Part shown: positions 22,289-34,466 of the stretch, one piece after another
Numbering within the stretch: position 1 is the stretch's first letter
How the letters are laid out: each line of letters opens with the position of its first letter
Source: Strongyloides papillosus
Taxonomy: Eukaryota; Nematoda; Chromadorea; Rhabditida; Strongyloididae
Length of the DNA stretch: 64,000 bases
Direction of reading: 5' to 3'
NCBI GenBank assembly: GCA_005656395.1
Contig: SRSI01000050.1
Location: 930,001 to 994,000, forward strand
The notes under the pieces: generated by a model
The model's database searches: none
What the model was told of the DNA's origin: nothing
Seen by the model: only the letters and a program-made list of their open reading frames with translations
Translations under genes and position numbers: made by a program

Positions 22289-25200
22289 TTAATATGGTTC
22301 ACTGAATGAAATTTTACTTTTTGAAGGATTTGACATATTTTTTTCAATATCTTCCCAATTGGGATGTGTTGCTCTCCAGTATGTTTCTAAAAATGAAACA
22401 ATTTCTTTAACAACTTTAGAAAGTTCATTTTCTTTTAGCACTAAATCGAAAACATTTTCTCCTATGCGAAGTAAACTTCCAGCATATGCCAATTGTGCTT
22501 TAATTTCATGAACAGTACATTTATCATTGCTTTTGATTAATTTTCTTAGAACCTAAAAAATTTCTGTAATAAATTATATCAAACTATCTTATTTTTCGGC
22601 ACCCTTTAGTAAGTAGTTTAACATATAATTTTATAATACAATTTTCATTTCAATAGCCTTTTAATTTTACCATTATTTTACTAATTCATTTTAAATAAAA
22701 TAAAATGTTTTGATGATTAATTAAGCATCAACAAATTAACGGGCTTATTCTTATTTTCTCAATACATCTAATTAATATAATACAAGTTATTCTTGGTGAT
22801 TCTTTAAAAATTGAAAATGGCACCTGTCTATTAATGGCATCATTATGACGCTTTGTTTATTACAAAGAAAAGGAATAATAATTTTGAATTAAAATTCACA
22901 AAATACATATTCTTTCTTTATTACATATATAGACAAAACGTGTTAAATATAAGTTTCAATATTTTAAACTAACCTTCAGATTTTCAATTCTAATATATAT
23001 TATAATGGGCGCCAAAAAAGAATTTTTTAGTTGTGTTGGATTGTCAATATTACCATTTTCCAGAAGAACTAAATTCATTTTGTTACTTTCTTCAAATATT
23101 TTCTCAGCTTCTTTGTAAAAATTTTCTAAAAATCTCATTAAATTTCATAATATTTGTAAAGGAATTTTTAATTCTATTATTTATTTAGTAAGAATGTATT
23201 GTATATACAACACTTCCTTTGTATTCCTTTTATGATACAATTTTGTTATTCAATCATAAAGAAAGATATTAGTATTATTAACCTATCAATTTAATTTTTT
23301 AATGAGATGAGATTAATATTTATATATCTATTTTATTTAATCTTTCTCAAAGTAAAAATACAGTTTCTCATTATTTAACACGTTAAATGCCATCATTCTT
23401 GCGCACATAACTTTTCTTTTATTACCCATTTCATCAATATGACTTTCTATAAAGGGCACATTTAAAGTTTATAGATATATTATATTTATTTATATTTTCA
23501 AATAAAAAGACATCTGCCGAAATGATATACATACGATATATTTAACTTTGATGATATTCAATAACGGTTTTAGATTATTTGTTTAGGCATTTTAACGTTA
23601 ATGAGGAAACTTTTTTTTTGTTTTAATTACACAATTATTTTAAAATGATCTCATTATTTTTGTATTGTATTAAAAACTTGCCACTTAAATCATTTGAGAA
23701 GAGTTTGTTTCCAATAGTGGTAGTGGTATCTTGAGTCATCTTGCATACAATAACTCGATCTTTGAATATATCTTTTAAACAATCAAATATTCCTTTTTGA
23801 AGAAAATCTGTTACCTAAAAATATATTTTGTTTTTAAATACTTTTGTTTTAAATGATTTATAAATTCTCCTACATAGTATCCTTTCAATGATGGTCCTAT
23901 AAAACAGACTGGTCTCATTGTTGGAACAATATCATAATACATAGCTTGATTATGGAGTATTTGTCCTCCTTTTCCAGTTGTCATTTCCATAGTTGATGAT
24001 GAATTATTTTTTTTTAAAGCTCTATAAAAGGTTAAGGGAATGTTAAAGTTAATTACAAAAGAAACACTTAAGATTAAAACTTAAGAGGCCACATTTGTTA
24101 ATTGCTGATTACGCAAATGTGTTAATGGCTTTTTTTATAGTAAAACTTTTTTTTGTGATTAAAGCTAATTGTCCTAAACTTAAAAACATTTGTTCCATTT
24201 TATTATCGGTAATTCATATCCACATAATAAAAGGTACTTAAACTCCTTAACCACGACAGTTTAATTTAAATAATAGTTTTGTGTATTTAGTATCTGTATT
24301 ACAAAAAACAATCCATTCATAAACTTAATAGCTCATTAATAACCAAATAGAAGATCAAAAATATTAAGTGCTTTTATGTGAGCATACATATAAACTTGTA
24401 TTAACTTTATTTGTTTTTGTAATTTTAATATATAATATAGAACAAGAAATGACTAACCTTTGTAGGATTTTAAAACGATGAGTCCTAATTTGTTGAAATT
24501 TTGTTGGAGTTGGAACAAAACCCAATGGTGATCCATCAATTACCAGACGTCCTATCCACCAATCACTATCAAACTTCTATAAAAAAAAATGTTTCATAAT
24601 GTGATATTGCAAAGAACATAGTCACTATATAGATAATACATTAATCTTATATCTATTTTTTGAATTAAAGAAAATTATTACTTCAAATGAGAAATTATTA
24701 TCAATTCCCAATTGAATACTTTTCTCTCTAGGATTGGTCTATTTGTTTAAGCATCTCTAAACAAACCTCATATATGTGTAAAAATTGCCCCACTTGAAAT
24801 GAAACGGCTTTTCCTGGTACTGGAATGTCATTATCCAGACATCCATTATATGGAAGTAATGCCCGAATTGCAAAAGATACATTTTTTTTCTAAAAAAAAT
24901 ATATTTTTTTTGTCATTATTTCTATTTTTATTTTAAGACAAACCTTTGCCTGTTCTAACTTTTTTCTTCCTTCACTCTCTTTTAATGCTTTCATATTTCG
25001 GTGATTTTTTCTTCCATCAATGATATCACTATAAGTATTGTCACTCTAAAAAATAGATGTACTTTTCACTCTAATTATTTTATTTTAAATTTTTTTTGTA
25101 ACAAAATTATAACATCTCCTAAAACAATGATAATTTCCTTTAATGTTAGGTATAATTGCGATTTTTATGAGTAAGTATTTATACAAAATGGGTAAAATTT

Positions 25201-25616
25201 TAAAATTTACACTACACCTGGTGGATGGGATGTAGTGATTAATTCTCACAGTTAAGATAATTAATTCAAAAGCATTATGTTAATAGTATTTTTAAAGAAC
25301 AGATAACATCTCTACTTGTACTTTTTGGAAATTTTTATTACTCGTTAAATTAAACTTTCTCATGAAACAAGGTGGCACTCATATAATAGAAATAAATTAT
25401 CATAAAATCTATGGTACAATAACTTATTTATTTTTATCTTCTGATTTTATTAACAAAATAAATAGTAATCTAATTTACATTCTTTGTTAAGTAATAAAAA
25501 AGATATATAAAAGTTACCTTCTTTAATTTGATAATTTTTCTCTCATCAAATACTGTAGTTGGTTCTTTGTAACTTATGATGAAATGTTGCAAATTACTTC
25601 TTGCTAAGGCATGCAT
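22289..25616 (-). CDS. ccb: Voltage-gated calcium channel beta subunit (CACNB)
   Basis: Assembled by eye from short exons: 25518-25616, 24944-25045, 24767-24889, 24458-24576, 23874-24021, 23682-23814, an optional 23426-23446, 22974-23125 and 22289-22552. All phases agree. The product is 379 aa, or 386 with the optional microexon. It binds the alpha-1 interaction domain of Cav channels at the inner face of the plasma membrane and controls trafficking and gating. The SH3 part reads VSFAIRALLPYN...FLHIYEKFDSDWWIGRLV..GFVPTP. The guanylate-kinase-like part reads YDIVPTMRPVCFIGPSLKGY, NPTQLKNSFLAPIIIYIRI, VLRKLIKS and YWRATHPNW. There is no kinase P-loop, as usual for the family. It is shorter than vertebrate and C. 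elegans beta subunits. The HOOK linker is brief and the segment before EAEKIFEE is reduced. The 23682 donor is GC (GCAAGT), not GT. It could be the ccb-1 or ccb-2 orthologue. Confidence 0.85.
23426..23446 (-). other. Candidate 21-nt microexon in the calcium-channel beta gene
   Basis: On the minus strand, TTTATAG precedes and GTAATA follows a 21-nt stretch of phase 1-1. It would insert seven residues (ESHIDEM) between the exons at 23682 and 22974 without changing the frame. With it the protein is closer in length to known beta subunits at this point. The support is splice-site and phase fit only. Confidence 0.35.
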
Positions 25617-27975
25617 ATTTTACTTCCTTACAAATAATTTTATTATGTATATTTGTTTTTATATATTACTCTTCCAATTACTTTTTTTATTTTATAAATT
25701 ATATAAATGTAATAGTCATAAGATAGAATAACTTTTATTTGATGTAATAACTTTAGATAGTTATATAATAATTGTTCCTGTAACAAAAGAAAATATTTTA
25801 AAAGTTGATATAATGGCAGAAGATCGCTTTTGTTTAGTATTTTTGCAAAATATTACAAAAGTAATTTCTTAAATACGCCAATTGTATAATTTTGATTGGC
25901 TTAAGAGTTCTGACAATTATTATTTTACAATACATATTATCCTTTTTGATCTTCAATAAATAATAGATACGAATAGAAAAAAGGAAATAAATATATGGAT
26001 TATAGTAAGGAAATTTAAAAACCTCTGTTGTAAAAATATTCTTTTAAAAATTTAAAATATAAAAGAATGGATGAATAAAAATTTGTTTAAGTAAATTATT
26101 ATAATCAGAGTAATCATATTATTTTTTTGCACCATTTTCCATTATTCTTTGTCTATTTATACACTTTTTATTTTAATTCTTTTTTAACCCTTAGCAAGAT
26201 ATTTTATTTTAAATTTCATTATTATTATATCATTAAAATTCTTTCTTTTTGTGAAAGAAATTATTATCAAAATATGTCTCATTTTTGTATGTACAATTAT
26301 TTAATCTATTTTCTATCCTTAACTAATCTTCCTCTCCTATTAGTGGACCCTTTGTTTAAAAATAAAAAGTAAAGAACATTAAAGTTTATCAAAAGTCCCC
26401 TTTTACATTTTTTTAACTATGTAGATATACCACTTTGTCTACCAGTTCTTATTGTTTTCCTAATGAAGAAACATTTTTTTTAATGAATAATATATATGTT
26501 TACCTTTCAACAATTTTATCATAATGTAAATTTACAATTTTTTAAAAAGCTAACATTTAGCAACTCTTCCATCATCATCTATCATTAATCATCTGTATCA
26601 AGGCGGTTTCCTTTTATGTCTCCCTTTACTCATCACGTTAAATATCAGTCAAATGTAAAAAAAAAATTCATGTTAAATTTCATTGTCTTTTTGAATTTAA
26701 AAACTCCTACTTCTATTAAAACACCTGAGTATTATTTTACTATTATATTATAGTCTTTTTTCTGATAGCAAAGGGTATGTGTCTGTCTAATTGTCCAGAA
26801 CTTTATAATTTAGGGTACCTAATTAAAATAGACATACATCTATGTTATAAATAAAGACACCTGCCGAATTTTAAATTTAATTCTCCTTTTTCTACCATTC
26901 TTAATTCTTTTTCTTGAGATGATTATTATACTTGATATACAGCTAATCATATCTTTTCATACTTCCTATAGTTTTTGACAGGAAACACGTGTAATTACCT
27001 TTTATACCTGGCCTTACCCCCTTCTGCCAAAGTACTTATTATAATCTTTGCATAACTGTTGATTGATACCAGTTTCTATTGTGGTAGGGCTAAAATAACA
27101 AAGTTGCGTGTTCCATCTGATAGTAATAAATAAATACATCTTTCCTCTTTATATTTTTTTCTTTGTTTTTCTATTAATATTATTTGTTCCTGTTCTCATT
27201 ATAATTTTAAAATGAATTTTGGCAAAGGCATTACAAATGTAATCTATATCTTATTTGAGATTTAAGTCATTGAAGATGGTGTCTTAATTCTTCAAGTTGC
27301 ATAATGTATCCTTACCACTATACATTATATCATACAGTTTAATCATTCCTGTTTGTCATCTAATATCCTAGGTCAGATTATTGATAGACAATTTAACTTC
27401 ACATAACTTTTCAAAAGCTCATTAATGATATATCAAATATCCATATCTGGCCACTTAACAATACAGAATTGGCAAAAATAATTCAAAAGTTTATAATTAT
27501 TTAGTAGGAGGTGTAAAGTTAATCAAATGTTCTTAATCACACTTTTCATCATCTTCTATTGTCTTTGTGGTTTTAACGGTTTATTTCTATCAACATACGT
27601 CAAAATGACAATTTAAGTATTAGCTTTAAAATGATTGAAAAAGATTGTCGTCTATTTGCCTACATATGTTTTGTATCGATGTTTAAACAGATAAATTGTT
27701 GATAGGATAGATTAATAATGTTTATATTTGCTTAAATGCCATGCTATCAAACTTTTAATATTACATTTATAACTTTATAATAATTTTATTTTCACTATAA
27801 TTTTTTTGTTATATTACTCAAACATGTAAAAATGGAAGAAAAAATAATAATATGAAGTAGGAGTGAAAGAGGAGGAGTTGTCTATAAAGCAGCAACCATA
27901 TTTTAAGTTTATATAAATGGCATCTCAATTACCCTAATAATTTGGTGCCCTTAATAATTTTAAATTAATACCAAT

Positions 27976-28004
27976 CACCAGGAGATCAGTATCTCCATCT
28001 GGTG
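27976..28004. repeat. Short perfect-stem hairpin
   Basis: CACCAG pairs with CTGGTG and GAGAT with ATCTC around a 4-nt loop CAGT. There is a 3-nt bulge (CAT) on one side. It is too short for a microRNA precursor. It could be a protein-binding palindrome or chance. Confidence 0.3.
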
Positions 28005-31000
28005 TATGTATGTATCCCTTTTTTATTTTCCTCATCCTCTTTCTTCAACTTAAATATACATTAACATATATAAAAGTTTTCATTCTCTTCACATTGCATG
28101 TCAAGATTTTATCTCTTACATAAATATATCAAGCTGCCGCTATTTTATTATTCCTGATCATGAGTCTTTGCATATCATTAATTATGTTTATGTTTAATAA
28201 ACTAGCTGTCAAATTTTTAAATTCAAATTACAAATGTTATGGTAGGATTTTTAATTTATGCTACTTTATGTGATTATTTCGTTTAAGGTAAAAATACTTG
28301 TTTTAAATAAATATTATTTAAATGAAACATTTATTTTGATTTTATATATTATTCTTTATTGTCCTTTTTCAAAATCACTTCTTAATAGGTATTACAAGTG
28401 CATATATTTTCTTTTTTAAAAAGGTTATCAAAATTATTCTACTTTTATAATCATTTTAATATTTCAACTAATATTATTAAAAATTACTAATTCCTAATTA
28501 CTTTATGATCAACTGTCTTCTAGGAATTAAATTATAAAGAAACCATATTATTTTTATTATCAATAATCTGATTATAATTTTGTTATCAGATGGTAAATCA
28601 AATTTACACTATTCACTTATCATTTCTCTATTCATATGTCTCAGAACAAACATAACACTACAAATTGTGCCATTTTTTATAGAACTTTTTCTTTTATTAT
28701 ATTTATTATGTACGAAAGTTATTTTAATATTATTCTATTTGATAAGCATGTCATTAATTTTATCCATAATATTAATTAGAATTAACACTTAAAACTTGGT
28801 GATAACTATAACAATTTATTAAATAGTATAAACACATTATTTAATTGATATTTAATTCACTTTTTGATTACTTTAATATTTCTTCCCAAAAAATATGGTG
28901 TCTTGAGCTATAAAAATAATTGAGTTACACGTTATGATGAAACAAAAAATGACAATTCCATGAGAAGAGTCATTAATCATGTTAAAAGATGCTCCCAAAA
29001 GTCATTTATAATATAATCCAACTTTTCCTATTCTCAATAAATTGCCTTCTTATATAACATATACATATTTCATTCAACTATCAAAGAAAAGTCTTTTTAA
29101 AAATAGTGCAATATATTTTTTTCCCTACATTTTTGAATACAATTTCCACTCCCTTCGTATTATTATCACATTTCGGCACACTAAAAACAAAGTATAATAA
29201 AATATTCACATTAAAAGAATATTAATAAAAGAAAAAAAGGACAGTTATAGCTTTATTAACTCCATTCTTGGAAGGTCATTATCAATACATTTTATGAGCT
29301 GCTATTTACAACAACTAATTATCTCAACTGTTCCTTTTTTATCTACCCTGATTATAGAGCTTACTATTTCACATATTTTTCATTTGAATTCCTTTATTAT
29401 ATAATTATAGTAAGGCCAATTAATTTTGTCACTTTCAACCATAAAAACAAAGCATAATTGGTACCTTTTATTTGCTTTTTACTATTGGCCGAAGGTCTCC
29501 TATTATTCACCACCCATGATTTTTGAAAGACTTCCTTTTTTCTTATAATGTATAAACTTATAAAAACCATGTATTTTCTTTCACATCATCTTCTTTCAAT
29601 TAAAAATATATATATTTCTATTATTCTACAAAAATACTGTAATACATGCCTTTTACATAAAGCTGATGTATCCCCTTTTGTCCCTCTTTTTACAAAAATC
29701 CTGCCGCGCTCTCAATCTTCCATTATTTTACATTTACCTCATAACTATCAAAAACAGCAGGTTCTTTAAATCTTCCAACAATCTCATTAACAAAAACATG
29801 GACCGTTATCTTAACTATTAGATTCTCTCCTGCTGTGTGTCATGTTCACAAATCAACAAATGCTTTCATGTGATTATACATAAACTAGGCAATATAACTT
29901 TTTACAATATAGTTTTTATTATTTTAAATAAAATAGAAAAATAGAAATAATTTAAATTGGCCAAATAATAATATTTTTCTACCTTTTAGAATCTATATCA
30001 TATTCATATAGAGGAAAATACAAAGAGATATAAAAGTAATTATTGTGTAGTTAAAATAACAAAGACTAAATAATTATGCTGTGTATTTAAAACAATAAAA
30101 AGGATAGAAAAATTTCTTTTTACAAAATCCACTTTTTGAAAATTTCTTTATTCATATAATCTCCTTTAAAACTTAACAAATTGTAAATAAACTATACATT
30201 TTAAATATTATTCTATGTGAAAAATGATAAGGTGCGATTTTTGATACAAAGTATCAATTTCAAAGATAATCTCTCTAAAAGCTTAATATATGAAATTTTC
30301 ATTTCCTTTACACCTCCTCATTTTCACATTCCTTTATCAATACATTTATTAGTCTATATACCTACAAAAGATAAAAATTTTATCACTTGATCTCTATTAT
30401 AAATATATATATCCTTCCTTCAACAATCTTTTTTTTAAACTTAATTTTTATTATATTTCCATTAGTATAAAGAAAAGTTTCTATATGAAAATTATTAAAA
30501 TGATAACTATATTCACCTTTATCTCTCAAAATACAAAAATTGAAAAGATAATATTTTGTGAGATGTTTTATTTTTAATAAGCTATAAAAGATTGAAAAGG
30601 GGGGTAACATCTTTAAGTTTTGTCAAGATATTTACCTTTATGTAATATCCATCCTGAAGGGTGCATTTTTTTACCTAAAGTTAAAAACGATACTTTAAAT
30701 TGCTATAAGTTTTGAATTATTTTATTAGTTGCTTGTTTGATTATTACTAATAAATCATTTATTATTAGTATGATTGTTGTTTTTTTTTATACACTCAATT
30801 TTTCTTCCTTTCACCTTAATTGTATATCAAAACTTGACATAATGCGATGCTTTGAGTTTAAAATTAACTTTAAAAGAACTAATGGTCATACTTTCCTTTG
30901 ACGTCTTTTTATTTCGTCTTTTTTCAAAAGTTTTAATCATTTTTATGTAATCCCTTCTTAAAAACAATATTTGCATTAAAGGATATTATAACTTTTTATT

Positions 31001-31249
31001 GACTTTTTATATGCTATTGCAATTATAAATAGCTTAATGAAGATATTTTTATTTTTATGAATGATATTTGATCTCAATATCTCCTTTATTTCCTATTTCT
31101 GAAAAGTTTTATTTATTTTTTCATTGAAATTATAAATAGATGTAATCATTTATATTATTATTCATCACCTCCGAATAGTCTCCACCTCAAATTTAATGCC
31201 AATTTTAATTTCTCCTACTCCTCCATAATATTTTCCTCATACTTCAAAA

Positions 31250-31510
31250 TGCGCAGATGACGACATTTGAGGAATCGCCACTTCTTGACAAACAATCTAT
31301 CTCTTTTTCAAGTTTAGTAGATTGCCGCCAACCGAATATGTGAGATAGAGACACGTAAAAATGTGTTCATATAATTTGTGGTGGAGTCCTCCTATAACTG
31401 TTTTTTTCCACTTAGTGGTGGAGAGAAAGTTGTTTGTAAGAAGGCGGCATCCCTGCGCACCTTCTGTTATGTATATTAGAGAGTGGGGCCGTCTCAAACT
31501 AAATACATAA
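31250..31510. promoter_or_regulatory. G+C-richer island 1.2 kb upstream of pop-1
   Basis: Within long A/T DNA this stretch contains words such as GATTGCCGCCAACCG and GGCGGCATCCCTGCGCACC. On the minus strand AGAAGG(T)GCG pairs with CGCCTTCT around a 9-nt loop (31437-31463). It has an open frame of 116 codons on the minus strand, but without any domain or composition that looks like protein. A conserved enhancer or a structured RNA are both possible. Confidence 0.3.
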
Positions 31511-32659
31511 TTGTATAATAATATATATGCAACTAATACACAAAGATAGCCCCCTACTTTTATAAGGTAAGGGTAAAAAATAAGGGTTATTACTGATTTT
31601 TTTAAAGTATAATTGACAGTTAGATATATTTTTGTAACATTAATCACTCATTCTGATTTTATCTTCTACAATAATAAATTTCTTTTACACTATGTATTTG
31701 TTGTAATAAATAATTTTTGTAATCTTTTTTCTTTTAGAAGTAAAAAGTGTGATAATTAGAAAGTTTTATATATAGAACTGTATAGTTCGTTTATATGTGA
31801 ATATTAGACCTGATATTATATTTTTATTATTATTATCAAGTCATGAACACCTATCATTTATTTTTATATTCCTTTATTTTTTTATTTTATCATAAATGTT
31901 ATAGGTTAAAAAAGTTTTACGATCAAGTGTAGTTTAATGGGTTTTTTATGCACCTTTTACATTAAAGAATGCAAATGATTTCTTTTTTATTATTTCTATT
32001 TTTACCGCATAGAACTGTTTCTTTTCTATACTTTTTTATGCCCCCTGACATTGAACTATGATGATATTTCGTTTTTATATATGTATTTGATGATAAATTT
32101 TATAATCAATCTTTTTTTTTATAGAAAACAAAAAGTCTTTCAATCCCGGTATTATATTAGTAATATTTTTACCAGAAAACAAAGACAGCATCATTATTAT
32201 AATATTATAAAGAAAAAAAATACATCAACTGTTTTTTTTTCATCCTATTTTTTGTTCTTGATAAAGAATATAGAAATTTGTAAATTTATTGTGTTTATAA
32301 TCTTTTATAAAGGAGAAAATAATAAAGAATTGAAGAGGAGAAAAATTAAGCTAAATTGGGATTTCTTACTATATTGGGGAGACTAATTAAAGGAGATTAT
32401 TATATTCCTATTTTTTTTATTCTTCATTAGAATACTTATTATTTAAAAACCTTCTACCTAAGGCTTCCTTATATTGGATCTCAATTAATATATTTCTATT
32501 GATGCTCAAGTTCACTTTTGGACAAGATTAATTGATTTTTATTTTGTCTTGTTTTAATATCTTATCAACATATAAGGATATATATCAACCTTACAATAAT
32601 TTTATTGATATAATTGCCAATTCTAAACTGATTAATTCCTTAATTTCTATATAAAGACA

Positions 32660-34466
32660 ATGAGTAGTGCTGATGATGGAGCTGATGAAGTTAAGGTATT
32701 TCGTCGTTCAGATGCAGATGATGTTGATGGAGGCCAATCATCTGCTCAGTTGACTGAAGACAAGAAAGATGTAGCATTGGAAACGGAATTAGAATCACGG
32801 TCAACCTCCAATCCTATTGACATGATGGCTGGTGCAAGAAAGGGTTTTCAATGGAATCCTGCTCTTAATCCATTCCAATCACCTATGTCACCTTCGTGTA
32901 TGCCTTTTATGATGCCAAATTTAGGTGCCGGTTTTTTGATGTCTCCTAACTATAACCCTTATCTTATCCAACAAGCTTTATCACCATCAGTAAATATGTT
33001 TAGAAATATGGCTGCTATGTCACAAGGATCACCGTTTTACCAAAATCCATTAGTTGCTAAACAGTATGCTGCAAATATGATGAGGAGTATGGAGGGTCAG
33101 ATGAATCCATTAAATATGCGTTTTCAACCAAATAATATGATGCCATCATCATCAAATGAAAGTGGTTATGGTAACACACCTAAAAGAATGAAAACAGAAG
33201 AAGAAAAAAAACCACCAAAAGAACATGTAAAAAAACCATTAAATGCATTTATGTGGTATATGAAAGAAAATCGACCAAAGTTATTGGAGGAGGCTGAATA
33301 TAAAGAAAAACAAAGTGCAGAACTTAATAAAGAATTGGGTAGAAGATGGCATGATCTTCCTAAAGAGGAACAGCAAAAATATTATGATCTAGCAAAACAA
33401 GATCGAGAAGATCACCAGCAAAAGTATCCTAATTGGACAGCTAGAGATAATTACGCAATTAGAAAACGAAAGAAAGCAAAACGAGAAAAATCGATGGGTA
33501 AGTTTGATTAATGTTAATATTAATAGAAAGAAAAAATTCTTGTTACACTTTACTTCATTCATTAGTTTTTTTTTATTCAATTAGAAATAGGGATTACGTT
33601 TTAATATTTAGTAATTGATCTTTTTAAAAGTTATTTATGCCTTTAAAATGAAGTAATAGGGAATTTTTGTTAGCTTTGAAAAAAAGTTGAAGTTAATAAG
33701 AGAGTATAAAGCGAATATTCTTAACCGTTTTTTTTGTACAAGGTACTAAAAAGATTACTTCCTCTTAATTTAATTTGCTCTTCACTTAGAAGTGAATAAT
33801 CGTTTTAGACAAATTCTTTAACTTATTCTTGTATAATTAAAAGCTTTTCTTTGTACTTGAGATCCTTCCATTATTACATAATTACTTGCAAATACAATGG
33901 GGGGTTAGGTAATGTTAAATACATTCCATGGTTTAAAACAAATAGCAAACATTTATTTTATTATTCTTATATATTAATTAATTTTTTTTGTAGACGGTGC
34001 TGAAAATAAGAAATGTCGTGCTCGTTTTGGTATTCAAAATCAAGAAAGTTGGTGTAAACATTGTAAAAGAAAGAAGAGATGTTTGTGGTATAGAGAGAAA
34101 GGAGAAGGAGCAGCACCATCACCAGCATTGTCGTCCTCTAATGGAATGTCATCTTCTAGAACTCCAGTATTATCGTCACCTGCCTCATCAGGTGTGATGG
34201 GATCAATAGATGAGAATGATCATGGAAATCAGTCAGATAATGAAGTAGATTTAAATAGAACAACAGTACTACAAGATCTTAATCAAACACCAACATCAGC
34301 TAATTTTGTTAAGACAGAAAATTTACCTATGCCACCTAATCCAATGGCATTGAATCCACACATGAACATGAATATGACAATGATGAATCCAATGATGCTA
34401 GCATCACCTAATTTTATGAATCCTTGGATGGCTGCGAGGATGATCCCTGATAACCAATTACTTTAA
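32660..34466 (+). CDS. pop-1: TCF/LEF transcription factor POP-1
   Basis: Two exons: 32660-33497 and 33994-34466, with a 496-bp intron (donor GTAAGT, acceptor TTTTGTAG, phase 1), giving 436 aa. POP-1 is the nuclear effector of Wnt/beta-catenin asymmetry signalling. The N terminus (DEVKVFRRSDADD, residues about 9-22) is the beta-catenin-binding segment. A Met/Asn/Pro-rich middle follows. The HMG box runs from about residue 189 (HVKKPLNAFMWYMKENR) through LGRRWHDLPKEEQ to YPNWTARDNY. A basic tail RKRKKAKREK follows. The C-clamp in exon 2 has Cys 287, 300, 303 and 309 (CRARFG...WCKHCKRKKRC), which reads the helper DNA site. The C-terminal tail is Met/Asn/Pro-rich. The splice falls between HMG tail and C-clamp. 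A possible poly(A) signal AATAAA lies near 34549. Confidence 0.95.

Larger units (their letters stand above)
25617..32659. other. 7-kb divergent intergenic region between CACNB and pop-1
   Basis: I see no protein-coding gene. The plus strand is markedly T-rich from about 26.1 to 31.2 kb, which creates long but low-complexity open frames. A compact hairpin sits at 27976-28004, and 31250-31510 has visibly higher G+C. Its size, and its position upstream of a developmental transcription factor, suggest regulatory DNA for pop-1 or 5' exons and promoter of the calcium-channel gene. Neither can be shown from sequence alone. Confidence 0.5.

Noticed and set aside
23345..23446. 34-codon read-through of the microexon as an alternative terminal exon of the calcium-channel gene
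   Set aside because: It stays open to a stop, but it would delete the rest of the guanylate-kinase-like domain and shows no family similarity.
28580..28792. 70-codon hydrophobic frame
   Set aside because: Leu/Ile/Phe-rich by composition of T-rich DNA. No start context or conservation evidence.
31297..31647. 116-codon minus-strand open frame
   Set aside because: No domain, no splice partner and unconvincing composition. It overlaps the G+C-richer island and is more likely noncoding.
32051..32386. 111-codon plus-strand open frame upstream of pop-1
   Set aside because: Low-complexity Phe/Ile/Lys/Asn protein from T- and A-runs, with no recognisable features.
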